Below are positions 12,043-20,952 of a DNA stretch of 64,000 nt, in pieces (positions within the stretch are counted from its first letter, which is position 1; each line of letters starts with the position of its first letter). Both the position numbers and the translations under genes were made by a program. The notes below the pieces were generated by a model. That model searched no databases. It was not told where the DNA came from and saw only the letters and a list, made by a program, of their open reading frames with translations. Location: positions 372,001 through 436,000 of the forward strand of contig NZ_JAUQSZ010000002.1 in NCBI RefSeq assembly GCF_030580995.1, given 5' to 3'. Source of the DNA: Sphingomonas immobilis. Lineage in GTDB: Bacteria > Pseudomonadota > Alphaproteobacteria > Sphingomonadales > Sphingomonadaceae.

Positions 12043-12095
12043 GGCGTGGCGAAGCCACGCCGTCGGTCCTCGTTAGTGCGAGGCCGGCCGGGCTT
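12043..12095. repeat. Composite hairpin repeat, copy 1
   Basis: A perfect GGCGTGGC-gaa-GCCACGCC hairpin is followed by GTCGG, a second stem (CCTCG/CGAGG) and then GGCCGGCCGGG. The same order recurs near 32967, and a partial inverted form lies at 4320-4366. It lies in the 264-bp gap between the convergent aminotransferase and fhs genes. The proximal part of that gap (11880-12000) is AT-richer and contains no gene I can support. Confidence 0.5.
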
Positions 12096-12141
12096 CGCGC
12101 CGAGACGCGGATTCGCTTCGGCTAATCCGCTGCGCGAAGCC
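12091..12141 (-). terminator. Nested stem-loop at the 3' end of fhs
   Basis: An outer stem GGCTTCGCG/CGCGAAGCC (12091-12099 with 12133-12141) encloses an inner stem GCGGATT/AATCCGC. It abuts the fhs stop codon. There is no T-run, so it is a candidate mRNA 3'-end stabiliser or Rho-dependent terminator rather than a classical intrinsic terminator. Confidence 0.45.
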
Positions 12142-13802
12142 TAGAACAGCCCCTCGATCTTTCCATCCGCGCCGAAGCGGATCGCCTCCGCCGCCGGCAC
12201 GCGCGGCAGACCCGGCATCGTCATCAGGTCGCCGCAGATCGCCACGACGAAGCCCGCGCCCGCCGCGAGCCGCACTTCGCGGATCGGCACGACGTGGCCG
12301 ACAGGTGCGCCGAGCAGGGCGGGGTCGGCGGAGAAGCTGTACTGCGTCTTGGCCATGCACACCGGCAGGTGGCCGAAGCCCGCCGCCTCCCACCGTGCGA
12401 GCTGCGCTACCACGGCGGGCGTCGCGGCTACGTCGTCGGCGCGGTAGATGCGCGTCGCGATCGTGCGCATCTTCTCCAGCAGCGGCAGGTCGTCGGCGTA
12501 GAGCGGGCGGAAATCTCCGCCTCCGCGTTCGATCCGCGCCACCACCGCCTCCGCCAGATCGACCGCGCCCGCGCCGCCATCGGCCCAGTGGCGGCAGAGC
12601 AGGGCCTGCGTGTCATGCGCCGCCGCAATGGCGCGCACCGCGTCGATCTCGGCCTCGCTGTCAGTGCCGAAATGGTTGATCGCGACCAGCACCGGCACGC
12701 CGAACTGGCGGACGTTCTCGATATGCCGCGCGAGGTTGACGCCGCCGCGCTGCACCGCCGCCACGTCCTCGCGCGCCAGATCGGCCTTGGCGACGCCGCC
12801 GTTCATCTTCAGCGCGCGCACCGTCGCGACGATGACGGCGGCGGCAGGCGTCAGGCCCGCCTGCCGGCACTTGATGTCGAAGAACTTCTCCGCGCCGAGG
12901 TCCGCGCCGAACCCGGCCTCCGTCACCACATAGTCGCCGAGCGCGAGCGCCGCCCGCGTCGCGATCACCGAGTTGCAGCCGTGCGCGATATTGGCGAACG
13001 GCCCGCCGTGCAGCAGCGCGGGATTGCCCTCCAGCGTCTGCACGAGATTGGGCTTGATCGCCTGGGCCAGCAGCACCGCCATCGCGCCGTCGGCCTTGAG
13101 GTCGCGCGCGGTGACGGGGCGGCGGTCGCGCGTCTCGGCGACGATGATGCGACCGAGCCGCTCTTCCAGATCGGCGGCGTCGGAGGCCAGGCACAGCACC
13201 GCCATCACTTCGGAGGCGACGGTGATGTCGAACCCGCTCTCGCGCGGGAAGCCGTTCGCGACGCCGCCGAGCGACTGGGTAATCGCGCGCAACGCGCGGT
13301 CGTTCATGTCGAGCACGCGCCGCCACGTCACGCGCCGCACGTCGATATCGAGCGCATTGCCCCAGTAGACGTGATTGTCGATCATCGCGGCGAGCAGATT
13401 GTGCGCCGACGTGATCGCATGGAAATCGCCGGTGAAGTGCAGGTTGATATCGACCATCGGCGCCACCTGCGCATGGCCGCCGCCGGTCGCCCCGCCCTTG
13501 GTGCCGAAGCACGGCCCCAGCGACGGTTCGCGCAGCGCCAGCACCGTCTTGCGCCCGATCCGGTTGAGCGCATCGGCCAGCCCGACCGAGGTGGTGGTCT
13601 TGCCCTCGCCGGCGGGCGTCGGGTTGATCGCGGTGACGAGGATCAGCTTGCCGGGGTCGCGCGGCGGCAGCACGGCGGGATCGAACTTCGCCTTGTCGCG
13701 GCCGTATGGTTCGGTCGCGTCCGCGCCGAGGCCGATCTTCGCGGCGACATCGGCGATGGGCAGGAGCGTCGCGGCACGGGAGATTTCGATGTCGGTGGGC
13801 AT
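12141..13802 (-). CDS. fhs: Formate-tetrahydrofolate ligase
   Basis: Fhs (formyl-THF synthetase) makes 10-formyl-THF from formate, ATP and tetrahydrofolate for purine and formyl-Met synthesis. The 553 residues include the P-loop [10 protein letters not shown] (residues about 61-70), followed by SVGLADAL, and [20 protein letters not shown], which is highly conserved in the family. The C-terminal [19 protein letters not shown] motif is also typical. Not all sphingomonads use this ATP-dependent route; many rely on FolD. The next gene upstream on this strand is murA, separated by about 170 bp of repeat-rich sequence. Confidence 0.96.
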   Translation of the reverse strand: MPTDIEISRAATLLPIADVAAKIGLGADATEPYGRDKAKFDPAVLPPRDPGKLILVTAINPTPAGEGKTTTSVGLADALNRIGRKTVLALREPSLGPCFGTKGGATGGGHAQVAPMVDINLHFTGDFHAITSAHNLLAAMIDNHVYWGNALDIDVRRVTWRRVLDMNDRALRAITQSLGGVANGFPRESGFDITVASEVMAVLCLASDAADLEERLGRIIVAETRDRRPVTARDLKADGAMAVLLAQAIKPNLVQTLEGNPALLHGGPFANIAHGCNSVIATRAALALGDYVVTEAGFGADLGAEKFFDIKCRQAGLTPAAAVIVATVRALKMNGGVAKADLAREDVAAVQRGGVNLARHIENVRQFGVPVLVAINHFGTDSEAEIDAVRAIAAAHDTQALLCRHWADGGAGAVDLAEAVVARIERGGGDFRPLYADDLPLLEKMRTIATRIYRADDVAATPAVVAQLARWEAAGFGHLPVCMAKTQYSFSADPALLGAPVGHVVPIREVRLAAGAGFVVAICGDLMTMPGLPRVPAAEAIRFGADGKIEGLF

Positions 13803-13822
13803 TCGTTTTCCTATTCCCCAAC

Positions 13823-13970
13823 CGTCACCCCGGCCCCTTCGGCTGGCTGGCTAAGCCAGCCGCTCAGGACAGGCTTGAGCCGGGGCCCATGGTGCCGCGA
13901 ACGCATCGCTTGATCCTCTAGCCGGCACGTTTGCCGATGCATGGGTCCCGGCTCAAGGCCGGGATGACGG
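13823..13970. repeat. Inverted pair of GAGCCGGG palindromic repeats
   Basis: The gap between fhs and murA holds a unit AGGCTTGAGCCGGGGCCCAT at about 13870-13889 and its inverted partner ATGGGTCCCGGCTCAAGGCC at 13941-13960, flanked by GTCACCCCGG and CCGGGATGACGG. The whole can fold into a long imperfect hairpin. A related fragment sits between hisC and the aldo/keto reductase gene (30720-30748). This looks like a dispersed REP/BIME-type element. Confidence 0.7.
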
Positions 13971-13973
13971 AAA

Positions 13974-15257
13974 TCAGCCGTCCCCGGCGCGCTCGATATC
14001 CGCGCCGACCGCCTGCAGCTTCTCCTCCAGCCGCTCATAGCCACGGTCGAGGTGATACACCCGCGCGACCTGCGTCTCGCCCTCCGCCGCCAGCCCCGCG
14101 AGGATCAGGCTCATCGACGCGCGCAGGTCGGTCGCCATCACCGGCGCGCCGTTGAGCTTGGCGACGCCGCGCACCACCGCCGTGCGGCCGCTGACATGGA
14201 TGTCCGCCCCCATCCGCGCGAGCTCGGGCACGTGCATGTAGCGGTTCTCGAAGATCGTCTCGGTCAGCACGCTCGCACCCTCGGCCAGCGTCAGCATCGC
14301 CATGAACTGCGCCTGCATGTCGGTCGCGAAGCCGGGGAAGGGCGCGGTCGCCAGCGTCAGCGGCTTGAGCGGGCCGGGCGCATTGACGCGCAGCACGTCG
14401 CCCTTCTCCTCCACCTCGACGCCCGCCTGGACCAGCGCGGTAATCGTCGCGCGCATATCCTCGATATCGACGCCCGCCAGCTCCAGATCGCCGCCGGTGA
14501 TCGCGGCTGCGCAGGCATAGCTGCCCGCCTCGATCCGGTCGGGCATCACCGCGTAGGTCGCGCCGTGCAGCCGCTCGACGCCGGTGATGATCAGCGTCTC
14601 GGTGCCGATGCCGCTGATCTTAGCCCCCATCGCGACGAGGCAGTTGCACAGATCGACGATTTCGGGCTCCCGCGCGGCATTGCCGATCCGCGATACGCCG
14701 CGTGCCGTCACCGCCGCCATCACGACATTCTCGGTCGCGCCGACCGAGACGATCGGAAAGACATAATCGCCGCCCGGCAGCCGCCCGCCCGGCGCGGTCG
14801 CCTTGACGTAGCCCGCCGCGAGCTCGATCTCCGCACCGATCGCCTCCATCGCCTTGAGGTGGAGGTCGATCGGGCGGTTGCCGATCGCGCAGCCGCCGGG
14901 CAGCGACACCACCGCCTCGCCGCCGCGCCCGACCAGCGGGCCGAGCACGAGGATCGACGCGCGCATTTTCCGCACGATGTCGTAGGGCGCTTCCGTCGAC
15001 GTGAGCTTGCCGGCGCGGATCGTCATCACCCGCCCGAAATCCTCGGGCCGCGCGCCCTCGATCTGCGTCGATGCGCCGAGCTGGTTGAGCAGATGCCCGA
15101 AGCTGTCGACATCGGCGAGGCGCGGCAGGTTGCGCAGCGTCAGCGGCTCCTCGGTCAGCAAGGCGCAGGGCATCAGCGTCAGCGCCGCGTTCTTGGCCCC
15201 CGAAATGGGCAGGCGGCCGGACAGGCGCTTGCCGCCGCGAATGATGATGCGATCCAT
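13974..15257 (-). CDS. murA: UDP-N-acetylglucosamine 1-carboxyvinyltransferase
   Basis: MurA transfers enolpyruvate from PEP to UDP-GlcNAc, the first committed step of peptidoglycan synthesis and the target of fosfomycin. The protein is 427 residues from the ATG at 15257; an in-frame start 27 bp upstream would add nine non-conserved residues. Lys22-Asn23 (SGAKNAA) and the catalytic Cys123 in [12 protein letters not shown] are present, so the enzyme should be fosfomycin-sensitive in principle. It is divergent from the Crp/Fnr-type gene across a 160-bp gap that contains a dyad. Confidence 0.97.
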   Translation of the reverse strand: MDRIIIRGGKRLSGRLPISGAKNAALTLMPCALLTEEPLTLRNLPRLADVDSFGHLLNQLGASTQIEGARPEDFGRVMTIRAGKLTSTEAPYDIVRKMRASILVLGPLVGRGGEAVVSLPGGCAIGNRPIDLHLKAMEAIGAEIELAAGYVKATAPGGRLPGGDYVFPIVSVGATENVVMAAVTARGVSRIGNAAREPEIVDLCNCLVAMGAKISGIGTETLIITGVERLHGATYAVMPDRIEAGSYACAAAITGGDLELAGVDIEDMRATITALVQAGVEVEEKGDVLRVNAPGPLKPLTLATAPFPGFATDMQAQFMAMLTLAEGASVLTETIFENRYMHVPELARMGADIHVSGRTAVVRGVAKLNGAPVMATDLRASMSLILAGLAAEGETQVARVYHLDRGYERLEEKLQAVGADIERAGDG

Positions 15258-15323
15258 CCCCGCGCTTCTATCGCCTCCCCCCATCCACGCAAGACATGCA
15301 GGCGAAACGCACGGATATGGCCG

Positions 15324-15337
15324 TGATGGTCACATCA
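15324..15337. promoter_or_regulatory. 14-bp dyad in the murA-crp/fnr divergent region
   Basis: TGATGGTCACATCA has TGATG/CATCA arms spaced by four bases, the geometry of Fnr/Crp-family sites (TTGAT-N4-ATCAA). It lies 67 bp upstream of murA and 83 bp upstream of the Crp/Fnr gene. It is a plausible autoregulatory site; this is inference from geometry only. Confidence 0.35.
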
Positions 15338-15419
15338 GCGTCATATCGCTTGATCGACTTTAATGCGCTGATTTCCCAGCACTGCTTTGGGTGGTGAAGG
15401 GTTGGGGGGAAATCACCGA

Positions 15420-16157
15420 GTGTCAGGGAGTTGCTTCGCCGAACGATTGAGCGACATGGTAGCACTGACCGAAACCGAACACCGGGCGCTGGCGCGTCTG
15501 GAGGAGCGGGAGCGGCATTTCCGCCGTGGTGCCACGTTGCAGCGCGAGAACGATCGTACCGGCGAACTGTTCGTGCTGCGCAAGGGCGTGGTGATGAGCA
15601 GCGTGCTGCTCGACGACGGCAGCCGCCAGATCCTGCGCTTCCATTTCCCCGGCGATCTGCTCGCGGTGTCGAGCCTGATCTACAACGAAGCGCCCGAGAC
15701 GATCACGGCGCTGTCCGACTGCACCGTCTGCCCGTTCGAGCGACCGACGTTCAGCGCGCTGATGATCGAACATCCGCGCATCGCCGCGCTCGTCCTCGTC
15801 TACAACCAGATCGAGCGTGTCGCGCTTACCGACCGGCTGGCGGCGCTGGGGCGCACATCGGCCAAGGCGCGCGTCGCGGCGGTGCTGATCGAGATGCGCA
15901 ACCGTATGCGGATGCTCGACAAGCGCATCGGCGACAGCTTCGTGCTCGGCCTCACGCAGGAGGAGATCGGCGACGCGACGGGGCTTACCGCGGTCCACGT
16001 CAACCGCATGCTCCGCCAGCTCGAGGACGAGGGCATGATCGCGCGCGAGGCGGGGCGGATGCGCCTGCTCAACGAACCGGCGCTGGCGCGCGCGGCGAAC
16101 TTCGTCGATCGCTACAAGGGGCTCGACCTGAGCTGGCTGCCCGCGTCGCGGGGGTGA
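15420..16157 (+). CDS. Crp/Fnr family transcriptional regulator
   Basis: A 245-residue regulator with an N-terminal cyclic-nucleotide-binding-like beta roll (RKGVVMSSVLLDDGSRQILRF and the FPGDLL turn), a dimerisation helix, and a C-terminal winged helix whose recognition helix is in LTQEEIGDATGLTAVHVNRML. It lacks the N-terminal Cys cluster that binds [4Fe-4S] in FNR, so it is not a classical oxygen sensor; its effector is unknown. The GTG at 15420, with GGGGGG upstream, keeps the usual N-terminal helix; the ATG at 15456 is an alternative that gives 233 residues. It is divergent from murA. Confidence 0.88.
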   Translation: MSGSCFAERLSDMVALTETEHRALARLEERERHFRRGATLQRENDRTGELFVLRKGVVMSSVLLDDGSRQILRFHFPGDLLAVSSLIYNEAPETITALSDCTVCPFERPTFSALMIEHPRIAALVLVYNQIERVALTDRLAALGRTSAKARVAAVLIEMRNRMRMLDKRIGDSFVLGLTQEEIGDATGLTAVHVNRMLRQLEDEGMIAREAGRMRLLNEPALARAANFVDRYKGLDLSWLPASRG

Positions 16158-16289
16158 GGGAAAGGCAGAGTATCGCCGTTATCCTTGGTGGGCTGACTTT
16201 CTCCCCTCCTTGAAAGGGAGCTGAGTCCGCTTCGACCCAAACAGCGTCGTTAGCAATTCGCCACCGCATCGCTACCGGCGATCCGGCCC

Positions 16290-16622
16290 TTACGCCTTCT
16301 CCAGCATGCACTGCAGCGGGTGCTGGTTCTGCCGGGCGAAGTCGATCACCTGGCTCACCTTGGTCTCGGCGACCTCGTAGCTGAACACGCCGCATACGCC
16401 GACGCCCTTCTGGTGGACGTGGAGCATCACGCGAGTCGCGGCCTCCATGTCCATGCGGAAGAAACGCTGCAGGACGAGCACGACGAATTCCATCGGCGTG
16501 TAATCGTCGTTGAGCAGCAGGACGCGGTACGGCGTCGGCTGCTTGGTCTTGGCGCGGGTGCGCGTAGCGACGCCCAGGCCATTGCCTTCGTCGTCACCCT
16601 CGCCGTCGCGGCGCTCGGCCAT
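16290..16622 (-). CDS. clpS: ATP-dependent Clp protease adaptor ClpS
   Basis: ClpS delivers N-end-rule substrates to the ClpA unfoldase of ClpAP. The conserved core is present: [17 protein letters not shown] with the acidic NDDYT motif that contacts substrate N-termini, then [22 protein letters not shown] chose the ATG at 16622 (MAERRDG, 110 residues) because homologues usually begin near this point and an AT-rich promoter-like stretch lies just upstream. In-frame ATGs at 16649 and 16670 would add 9 or 16 residues. It lies downstream of the phasin terminator, so it is probably transcribed separately. Confidence 0.92.
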   Translation of the reverse strand: MAERRDGEGDDEGNGLGVATRTRAKTKQPTPYRVLLLNDDYTPMEFVVLVLQRFFRMDMEAATRVMLHVHQKGVGVCGVFSYEVAETKVSQVIDFARQNQHPLQCMLEKA

Positions 16623-16735
16623 CGCCTGAATGTCTTTACCGTCGATCATGAGATGAAGAAAATATGGCATTGCCGGGGCCTAGGGCAAGGGGCGTTCAAG
16701 CGTTCACCCTGATTTTTCGTGCGGGACGGGGGCAA

Positions 16736-16767
16736 CGAAAAAGGGCGGCCCCGGCGGGACCGCCCTT
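16736..16767 (-). terminator. Intrinsic terminator of the phasin gene
   Basis: AAGGGCGG (16741-16748) pairs with CCGCCCTT (16760-16767). On the minus strand the stem is followed by TTTTTCG, a good intrinsic terminator 24 bp beyond the phasin stop. Confidence 0.8.
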
Positions 16768-16790
16768 CTTGCGTAGCGTGGAAGCGCGGA

Positions 16791-17663
16791 TCAGGCCGCG
16801 AGCTTCACCTTCTCGGCGGCGAGCGAGACGCGGTTCGAGATCGGCTGCGCGACCTCGCCGGCCAGCTTCAGCATGGCTTCGGTGGTCTTCGACGACTCGG
16901 CGACGAGCGCGTCGAACGACGAGCGCAGATAATCGCTCTGCAGCTTGAACAGCTCGGTCGGCGACTTCACCGATGCGAAGCTCTTGGCGATCGCGGTCGC
17001 GCCTTCGAACTGCTTGCGGGTATATTCCGCGGCGTCCTGACCGAGCGTCTCGAGGCCCTTGGCCGCGATCTTGCCCGATTCGACGACGGCTTCGAGGTTG
17101 CCCTTGCTGAACTCGTTCATCTCTTCGAACAGCTTGGTGCTCTTCTCGAACGCAGCCTTGGCGCGCTCATTGGCTTCGCCGAAGAAAGCCTGGGCCTTGT
17201 CGGTAGCGGCGGCGGTGTTGAACGTGGTTGCCATGATTGTCTTTTCCTTCTGCAGAGGCGCCGGAGGGGGCGTAGTTTCGGTGGGTTCGGGTTTCGTCTG
17301 GGGTGCGGCGGCGACCGGCGTGGGTGCCGGCTGGGGCTTGGGTTCGGGTTTCGCCACCGGCGGAGTCGCGATCGCGACGGGTGCAGGCGGCGTGACCGCG
17401 ACGGGCTTGGGTGCGGGCTCGGGCGGCTTGGCCGCGACCTTGGCGACGGGCTTCGGCGCGACCGGCTTCGCCGCTACGGGCTTGGCGATGGCGGCCTTCA
17501 GCGCTTCGGCCTTCTTCTCGGGCGCGGGCGCAACCTTGGGCACTGCGATCTCGACGGGCTCGGCCTTCGCCAGCACAGGCGGGACGGCGGGCATCTCCAC
17601 GGCCGGAGACGCCTTCACCGGCGGCTTGGCGGTGGATCCGGGTTTCGGGCCTTTGCTGGCCAT
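16791..17663 (-). CDS. Phasin family protein with a Pro/Ala/Lys-rich N-terminal extension
   Basis: A 290-residue protein in two parts. Residues about 144-290 (from MATTFNTAAATDKAQAFFGE) form a helical phasin domain of normal size, which coats polyhydroxyalkanoate granules. Residues 1-143 are low-complexity, rich in Pro, Ala, Lys and Val, and resemble the Ala/Pro/Lys-rich tails of PhaF- or histone H1-like proteins. The internal ATG at 17234 is preceded by AGAAGGAAAAGACAATC, an excellent ribosome-binding site, so a short 147-residue phasin may be made as well as, or instead of, the long form. The gene lies downstream of phaC and behind a candidate PhaR operator. Confidence 0.85.
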   Translation of the reverse strand: MASKGPKPGSTAKPPVKASPAVEMPAVPPVLAKAEPVEIAVPKVAPAPEKKAEALKAAIAKPVAAKPVAPKPVAKVAAKPPEPAPKPVAVTPPAPVAIATPPVAKPEPKPQPAPTPVAAAPQTKPEPTETTPPPAPLQKEKTIMATTFNTAAATDKAQAFFGEANERAKAAFEKSTKLFEEMNEFSKGNLEAVVESGKIAAKGLETLGQDAAEYTRKQFEGATAIAKSFASVKSPTELFKLQSDYLRSSFDALVAESSKTTEAMLKLAGEVAQPISNRVSLAAEKVKLAA

Positions 17664-17685
17664 GAAGACCTAACTCCTGCGACGT

Positions 17686-17745
17686 TGCTGCATCGCATAT
17701 AGGAAAATGCTGCAGCAAATGCAAGAATTTTGTTGCGGCGCAACA
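17686..17745. promoter_or_regulatory. Candidate PhaR-type operator upstream of the phasin gene
   Basis: The phaC-phasin gap is rich in TGC/GCA half-sites: TTGCTGCATCGCA, ATGCTGCAGCAAATGCA (about 17707-17723) and the perfect dyad GTTGCGGCGCAAC (17732-17744). PhaR repressors of PHA granule genes recognise TGC-rich sites of the form TGC-N3-GCA, and phasin promoters are their classical targets. No phaR gene is in the window. Confidence 0.5.
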
Positions 17746-17766
17746 TAAGTGTCACCGGGGCCGGAA

Positions 17767-19536
17767 TCAGCGCGTTCGGACGTAGCTTCCCGGTGCATCC
17801 TCCAGCGCGGAAAGTGTCCCGTTTCCAGGGACTCGCGCGCCGTCTGCTTGTACGCTCTCCGGATCCTGCTGTCGCAGCCATTCGACCCAATCGGGCCACC
17901 AGCTGCCGCGCGTCTCCTTCGCACCTGCGATAAAAGCGTCGAGGCTGTCGGTTTGTTCCGGGTTGACCCAGAATTGATATTTGCCGGACGTCGGCGGGTT
18001 GATGACGCCGGCGATATGGCCCGACCCGGCCAGGACGAAGCGCACCGGCCCGGCGAAATGCGATTGCAGCTTCCACACGCTCCTGGCCGGCGCGATATGA
18101 TCTTCGCGGCCCGCCTGGATATAGGCCGGCGTCTTGATCCGCGTGAGGTCGATCGGCGTCCCGCAGACGCTGAGCGCGCCCGGCGTGGCCAGCAGATTGT
18201 CGCGGTAGAGATCGGTCAGATAGCTGAGGTGCCATTTGGCGGGCAGGTTGGTGGTGTCGCCGTTCCAGTGCAGCATGTCGAAGGGCAGATAATCCTGGCC
18301 GAGCAGGTAGTTCGACGTGACGTAGTTCCAGATCAGATCCCGCCCGCGCAGCAGGTTGAAGGTCGCCGCCATGTAGCGGCCGTCGAGAAAGCCGTCGGGC
18401 GTCAGCGTCTTGAACAAAGCGAGCTGTTCGTCGTCGACGAAGTGGAGCAGATCGCCCGCTTCGGTGAAATCGACCTGCGTCGTGAAGAAGGTGGCGCTGC
18501 GCACTGTGTCCGCCTCGCCTCGTTCGGCGAGCAGCGCCAGCGTCGCCGCCAGCGTGGTGCCCCCCACGCAATAGCCGACGGCATGGACGGCCGGCACGTC
18601 GAGCCCCGCCCGAATCGTGTCGATCGCGTCGAGCTGTGCGGCGACATAATCGTCCCACACGATGTCCTTCATGCTCGCATCGGCGGAGCGCCAGGAGACG
18701 ACGAACACCGTCAGCCCCTGTTCGACCGCCCAGCGGATCAGGCTCTTCGCGGGATCGAGGTCGAGAATGTAGAAGCGGTTGATCCATGGCGGAAAGAACA
18801 GCACCGGCGTCGTCATCACGCTCGGCGTGGCGGGCGCATACTGGATCAGCTCGTAGAGCGGGGTGCGGTGGACGACCTTGCCCGGCGTCGTCGCCAGGTT
18901 GCGCCCGAGTTCGAACGCACCCGCCTCGGACTGCGTCATCTGTCCCTTGGACAGATCGGCGAGGATGTTCTGCAGGCCCTTGATCAGATTTTCGCCGCCG
19001 GTTTCGATCGTCTTTTCGAGGACGAGGGGATTGGTGGCCGGGAAGTTGGTTGGACTCATCGCATCGACGAAGCTGCGCGTGATGAAGCGGAGCTGCTCCT
19101 TCTGTTTGGGGTCCAGTCCCCCGGCGCCGGCGGGCAGCGCATCGACACCGCTGAGCAACTGATCGGAGATCAGGAAATAGCTGCGGCGGATCCAGTCGAA
19201 CACCGGACTGTCGTGCCAGCGCGGATCCTTGAAACGGCGGTCGGCCGCTTGTTCGGGCCGCTCGGGAGCAGGCGCGAGCGCGGGATCGAGCAACCGTTTC
19301 CAGAGGTTCGCGCTCTCGCGCCAGAAGTCCTGCGTGCGACGGATCGTGTCGGGGTCGGTAAAACCGGGGATGGCGGGAAGCGCGCCGAAACCCGTCATGG
19401 TCTCGGACGGCTGCATCGCGCCGAAGCCGTGTTCGAGCATCAACTGCTGTGCCTGGCCGAGAATGCGCGTCCAGTGCTGCATCTCTTCCAGACTGGGAAT
19501 CCCGGACCCTGGCGCGCCGCTGTTCGTGTCGCTCAC
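17767..19536 (-). CDS. phaC: Class I poly(3-hydroxyalkanoate) synthase
   Basis: PhaC polymerises 3-hydroxyacyl-CoA into PHA on carbon-storage granules. The protein is 589 residues, typical of class I. The alpha/beta-hydrolase triad is complete: nucleophile Cys323 in the lipase-like box GYCVGG, Asp478 in REDHIAP and His506 in GSGHIAG. The GTG at 19536 is preferred because GGAAGG lies six bases upstream; an ATG two codons earlier touches the same ribosome-binding site. It is divergent from an aminotransferase gene, with a TAGTAT box near 19594 in the shared gap. The phasin gene follows about 100 bp downstream. Confidence 0.96.
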   Translation of the reverse strand: MSDTNSGAPGSGIPSLEEMQHWTRILGQAQQLMLEHGFGAMQPSETMTGFGALPAIPGFTDPDTIRRTQDFWRESANLWKRLLDPALAPAPERPEQAADRRFKDPRWHDSPVFDWIRRSYFLISDQLLSGVDALPAGAGGLDPKQKEQLRFITRSFVDAMSPTNFPATNPLVLEKTIETGGENLIKGLQNILADLSKGQMTQSEAGAFELGRNLATTPGKVVHRTPLYELIQYAPATPSVMTTPVLFFPPWINRFYILDLDPAKSLIRWAVEQGLTVFVVSWRSADASMKDIVWDDYVAAQLDAIDTIRAGLDVPAVHAVGYCVGGTTLAATLALLAERGEADTVRSATFFTTQVDFTEAGDLLHFVDDEQLALFKTLTPDGFLDGRYMAATFNLLRGRDLIWNYVTSNYLLGQDYLPFDMLHWNGDTTNLPAKWHLSYLTDLYRDNLLATPGALSVCGTPIDLTRIKTPAYIQAGREDHIAPARSVWKLQSHFAGPVRFVLAGSGHIAGVINPPTSGKYQFWVNPEQTDSLDAFIAGAKETRGSWWPDWVEWLRQQDPESVQADGARVPGNGTLSALEDAPGSYVRTR

Positions 19537-19652
19537 TCGCATCCTTCCACGTCGCCGCCCGCGTCTTTTGCTTTCGCCGCGCGCGAATAGGGGTAGTATA
19601 GGCGCGGTGTTGCGCCTTTGCGACCACGCCAACCACGATTGGGAAAATTACC

Positions 19653-20858
19653 GTGTCCGACGAATTCTACCGCATGAAACGCCTGCCCCCGTACGTCATC
19701 GCCGAAGTCAACGGCATGCGGGCAGCGGCGCGTGCGGCGGGTGAGGACATCATCGATCTCGGCATGGGCAACCCCGATCTGCCGCCGCCCGAGCATGTGA
19801 TCGAGAAGCTGATCGAGGTTTCGCGCAAGCCCGATGCGCACGGCTATTCGCAGTCGAAGGGCATCCCCGGCCTGCGCCGCGCGCAGGCGAACTACTACGG
19901 CCGCCGCTTCGGGGTCGAGCTCGATCCCGAGACCGAGGTGGTGGTCACGATGGGGTCGAAGGAGGGCCTCGCCAGCCTCGCCACCGCGATCACCGCGCCC
20001 GGCGATGTCGTGCTCGCGCCCAACCCGAGCTACCCGATCCACACCTTCGGCTTCATCATCGCAGGGGCCACGATCCGCGCGGTGCCGACGACGCCCGACG
20101 AGGCCTATTTCGAAGCGCTCGAGCGCGCGATGGCGTTCACCGTGCCGCGCCCGTCGATCCTGGTCGTCAATTATCCGTCGAACCCGACCGCCGAGACCGT
20201 CGATCTCGCTTTCTACGAGCGGCTTGTCGCCTGGGCAAAGGAGCATCAGGTCTGGATCATCTCCGACCTTGCCTATTCGGAACTCTATTACGACGGCAAT
20301 CCGACCGTCTCGATCCTGCAGGTGAAGGGCGCGAAGGACGTCGCGATCGAATTCACCTCGCTGTCCAAGACCTATTCGATGGCGGGCTGGCGGATGGGCT
20401 TCGCGGTCGGCAACCCGAAGCTGATCGCGGCGATGACGCGGGTGAAGTCGTATCTCGATTACGGCGCGTTCACCCCGATCCAGGCCGCCGCCTGCGCCGC
20501 GCTCAACGGCCCGCAGGACATCGTCGAGAAGAACCGCCAGCTCTATCACAAGCGCCGCGACGTGCTGGTCGAGAGCTTCGGCCGCGCCGGCTGGGATATT
20601 CCGAGCCCGCGCGCCTCGATGTTCGCCTGGGCACCGCTCCCGCCCGCGCTCCAGCATCTCGGTAGCCTCGAATTCTCGAAGCAATTGCTCAGCCATGCCA
20701 AGGTCGCGGTGGCGCCCGGCGTCGGCTACGGCGAGAACGGCGAGGGCTTTGTCCGCATCGCGATGGTCGAGAACGAGCAGCGCCTGCGCCAGGCGGCGCG
20801 CAACGTGCGCAAATATCTGCAGAGCATGGGGGTCAACACACCCGCGCGTTCGGCCTGA
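19653..20858 (+). CDS. Alanine/LL-diaminopimelate-type class I aminotransferase (AlaC-like)
   Basis: A 401-residue fold-type I aminotransferase. The segments YVIAEVNGMRAAARAAG, DLGMGNPDLPPPEHV and the PLP Lys in FTSLSKTYSMAGWRMGF are characteristic of the AlaC group, which makes alanine from pyruvate with glutamate as donor. LL-diaminopimelate aminotransferases share this signature, so the exact substrate is uncertain. The start is GTG at 19653, with a weak upstream site. The gene is divergent from phaC. In some bacteria an alaC-like gene is followed by homoserine dehydrogenase, which is not the case here. Confidence 0.87.
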   Translation: MSDEFYRMKRLPPYVIAEVNGMRAAARAAGEDIIDLGMGNPDLPPPEHVIEKLIEVSRKPDAHGYSQSKGIPGLRRAQANYYGRRFGVELDPETEVVVTMGSKEGLASLATAITAPGDVVLAPNPSYPIHTFGFIIAGATIRAVPTTPDEAYFEALERAMAFTVPRPSILVVNYPSNPTAETVDLAFYERLVAWAKEHQVWIISDLAYSELYYDGNPTVSILQVKGAKDVAIEFTSLSKTYSMAGWRMGFAVGNPKLIAAMTRVKSYLDYGAFTPIQAAACAALNGPQDIVEKNRQLYHKRRDVLVESFGRAGWDIPSPRASMFAWAPLPPALQHLGSLEFSKQLLSHAKVAVAPGVGYGENGEGFVRIAMVENEQRLRQAARNVRKYLQSMGVNTPARSA

Positions 20859-20928
20859 CGGACTTTCCCGCCGCCTGCGAATTGCCCGAAATGGAGCTTT
20901 TGCAGGCGGGCGTCGAAACGGGTCGTTA

Positions 20929-20941
20929 AGGGGAATCCCCT
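20929..20941. promoter_or_regulatory. Short GC dyad just upstream of the diguanylate cyclase start
   Basis: AGGGGAATCCCCT is a near-perfect 13-bp dyad ending 11 bp before the ATG at 20953. It overlaps the ribosome-binding region and could be an operator or a small hairpin that limits translation. Confidence 0.3.
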
Positions 20942-20952
20942 ATCTCCCCGGC

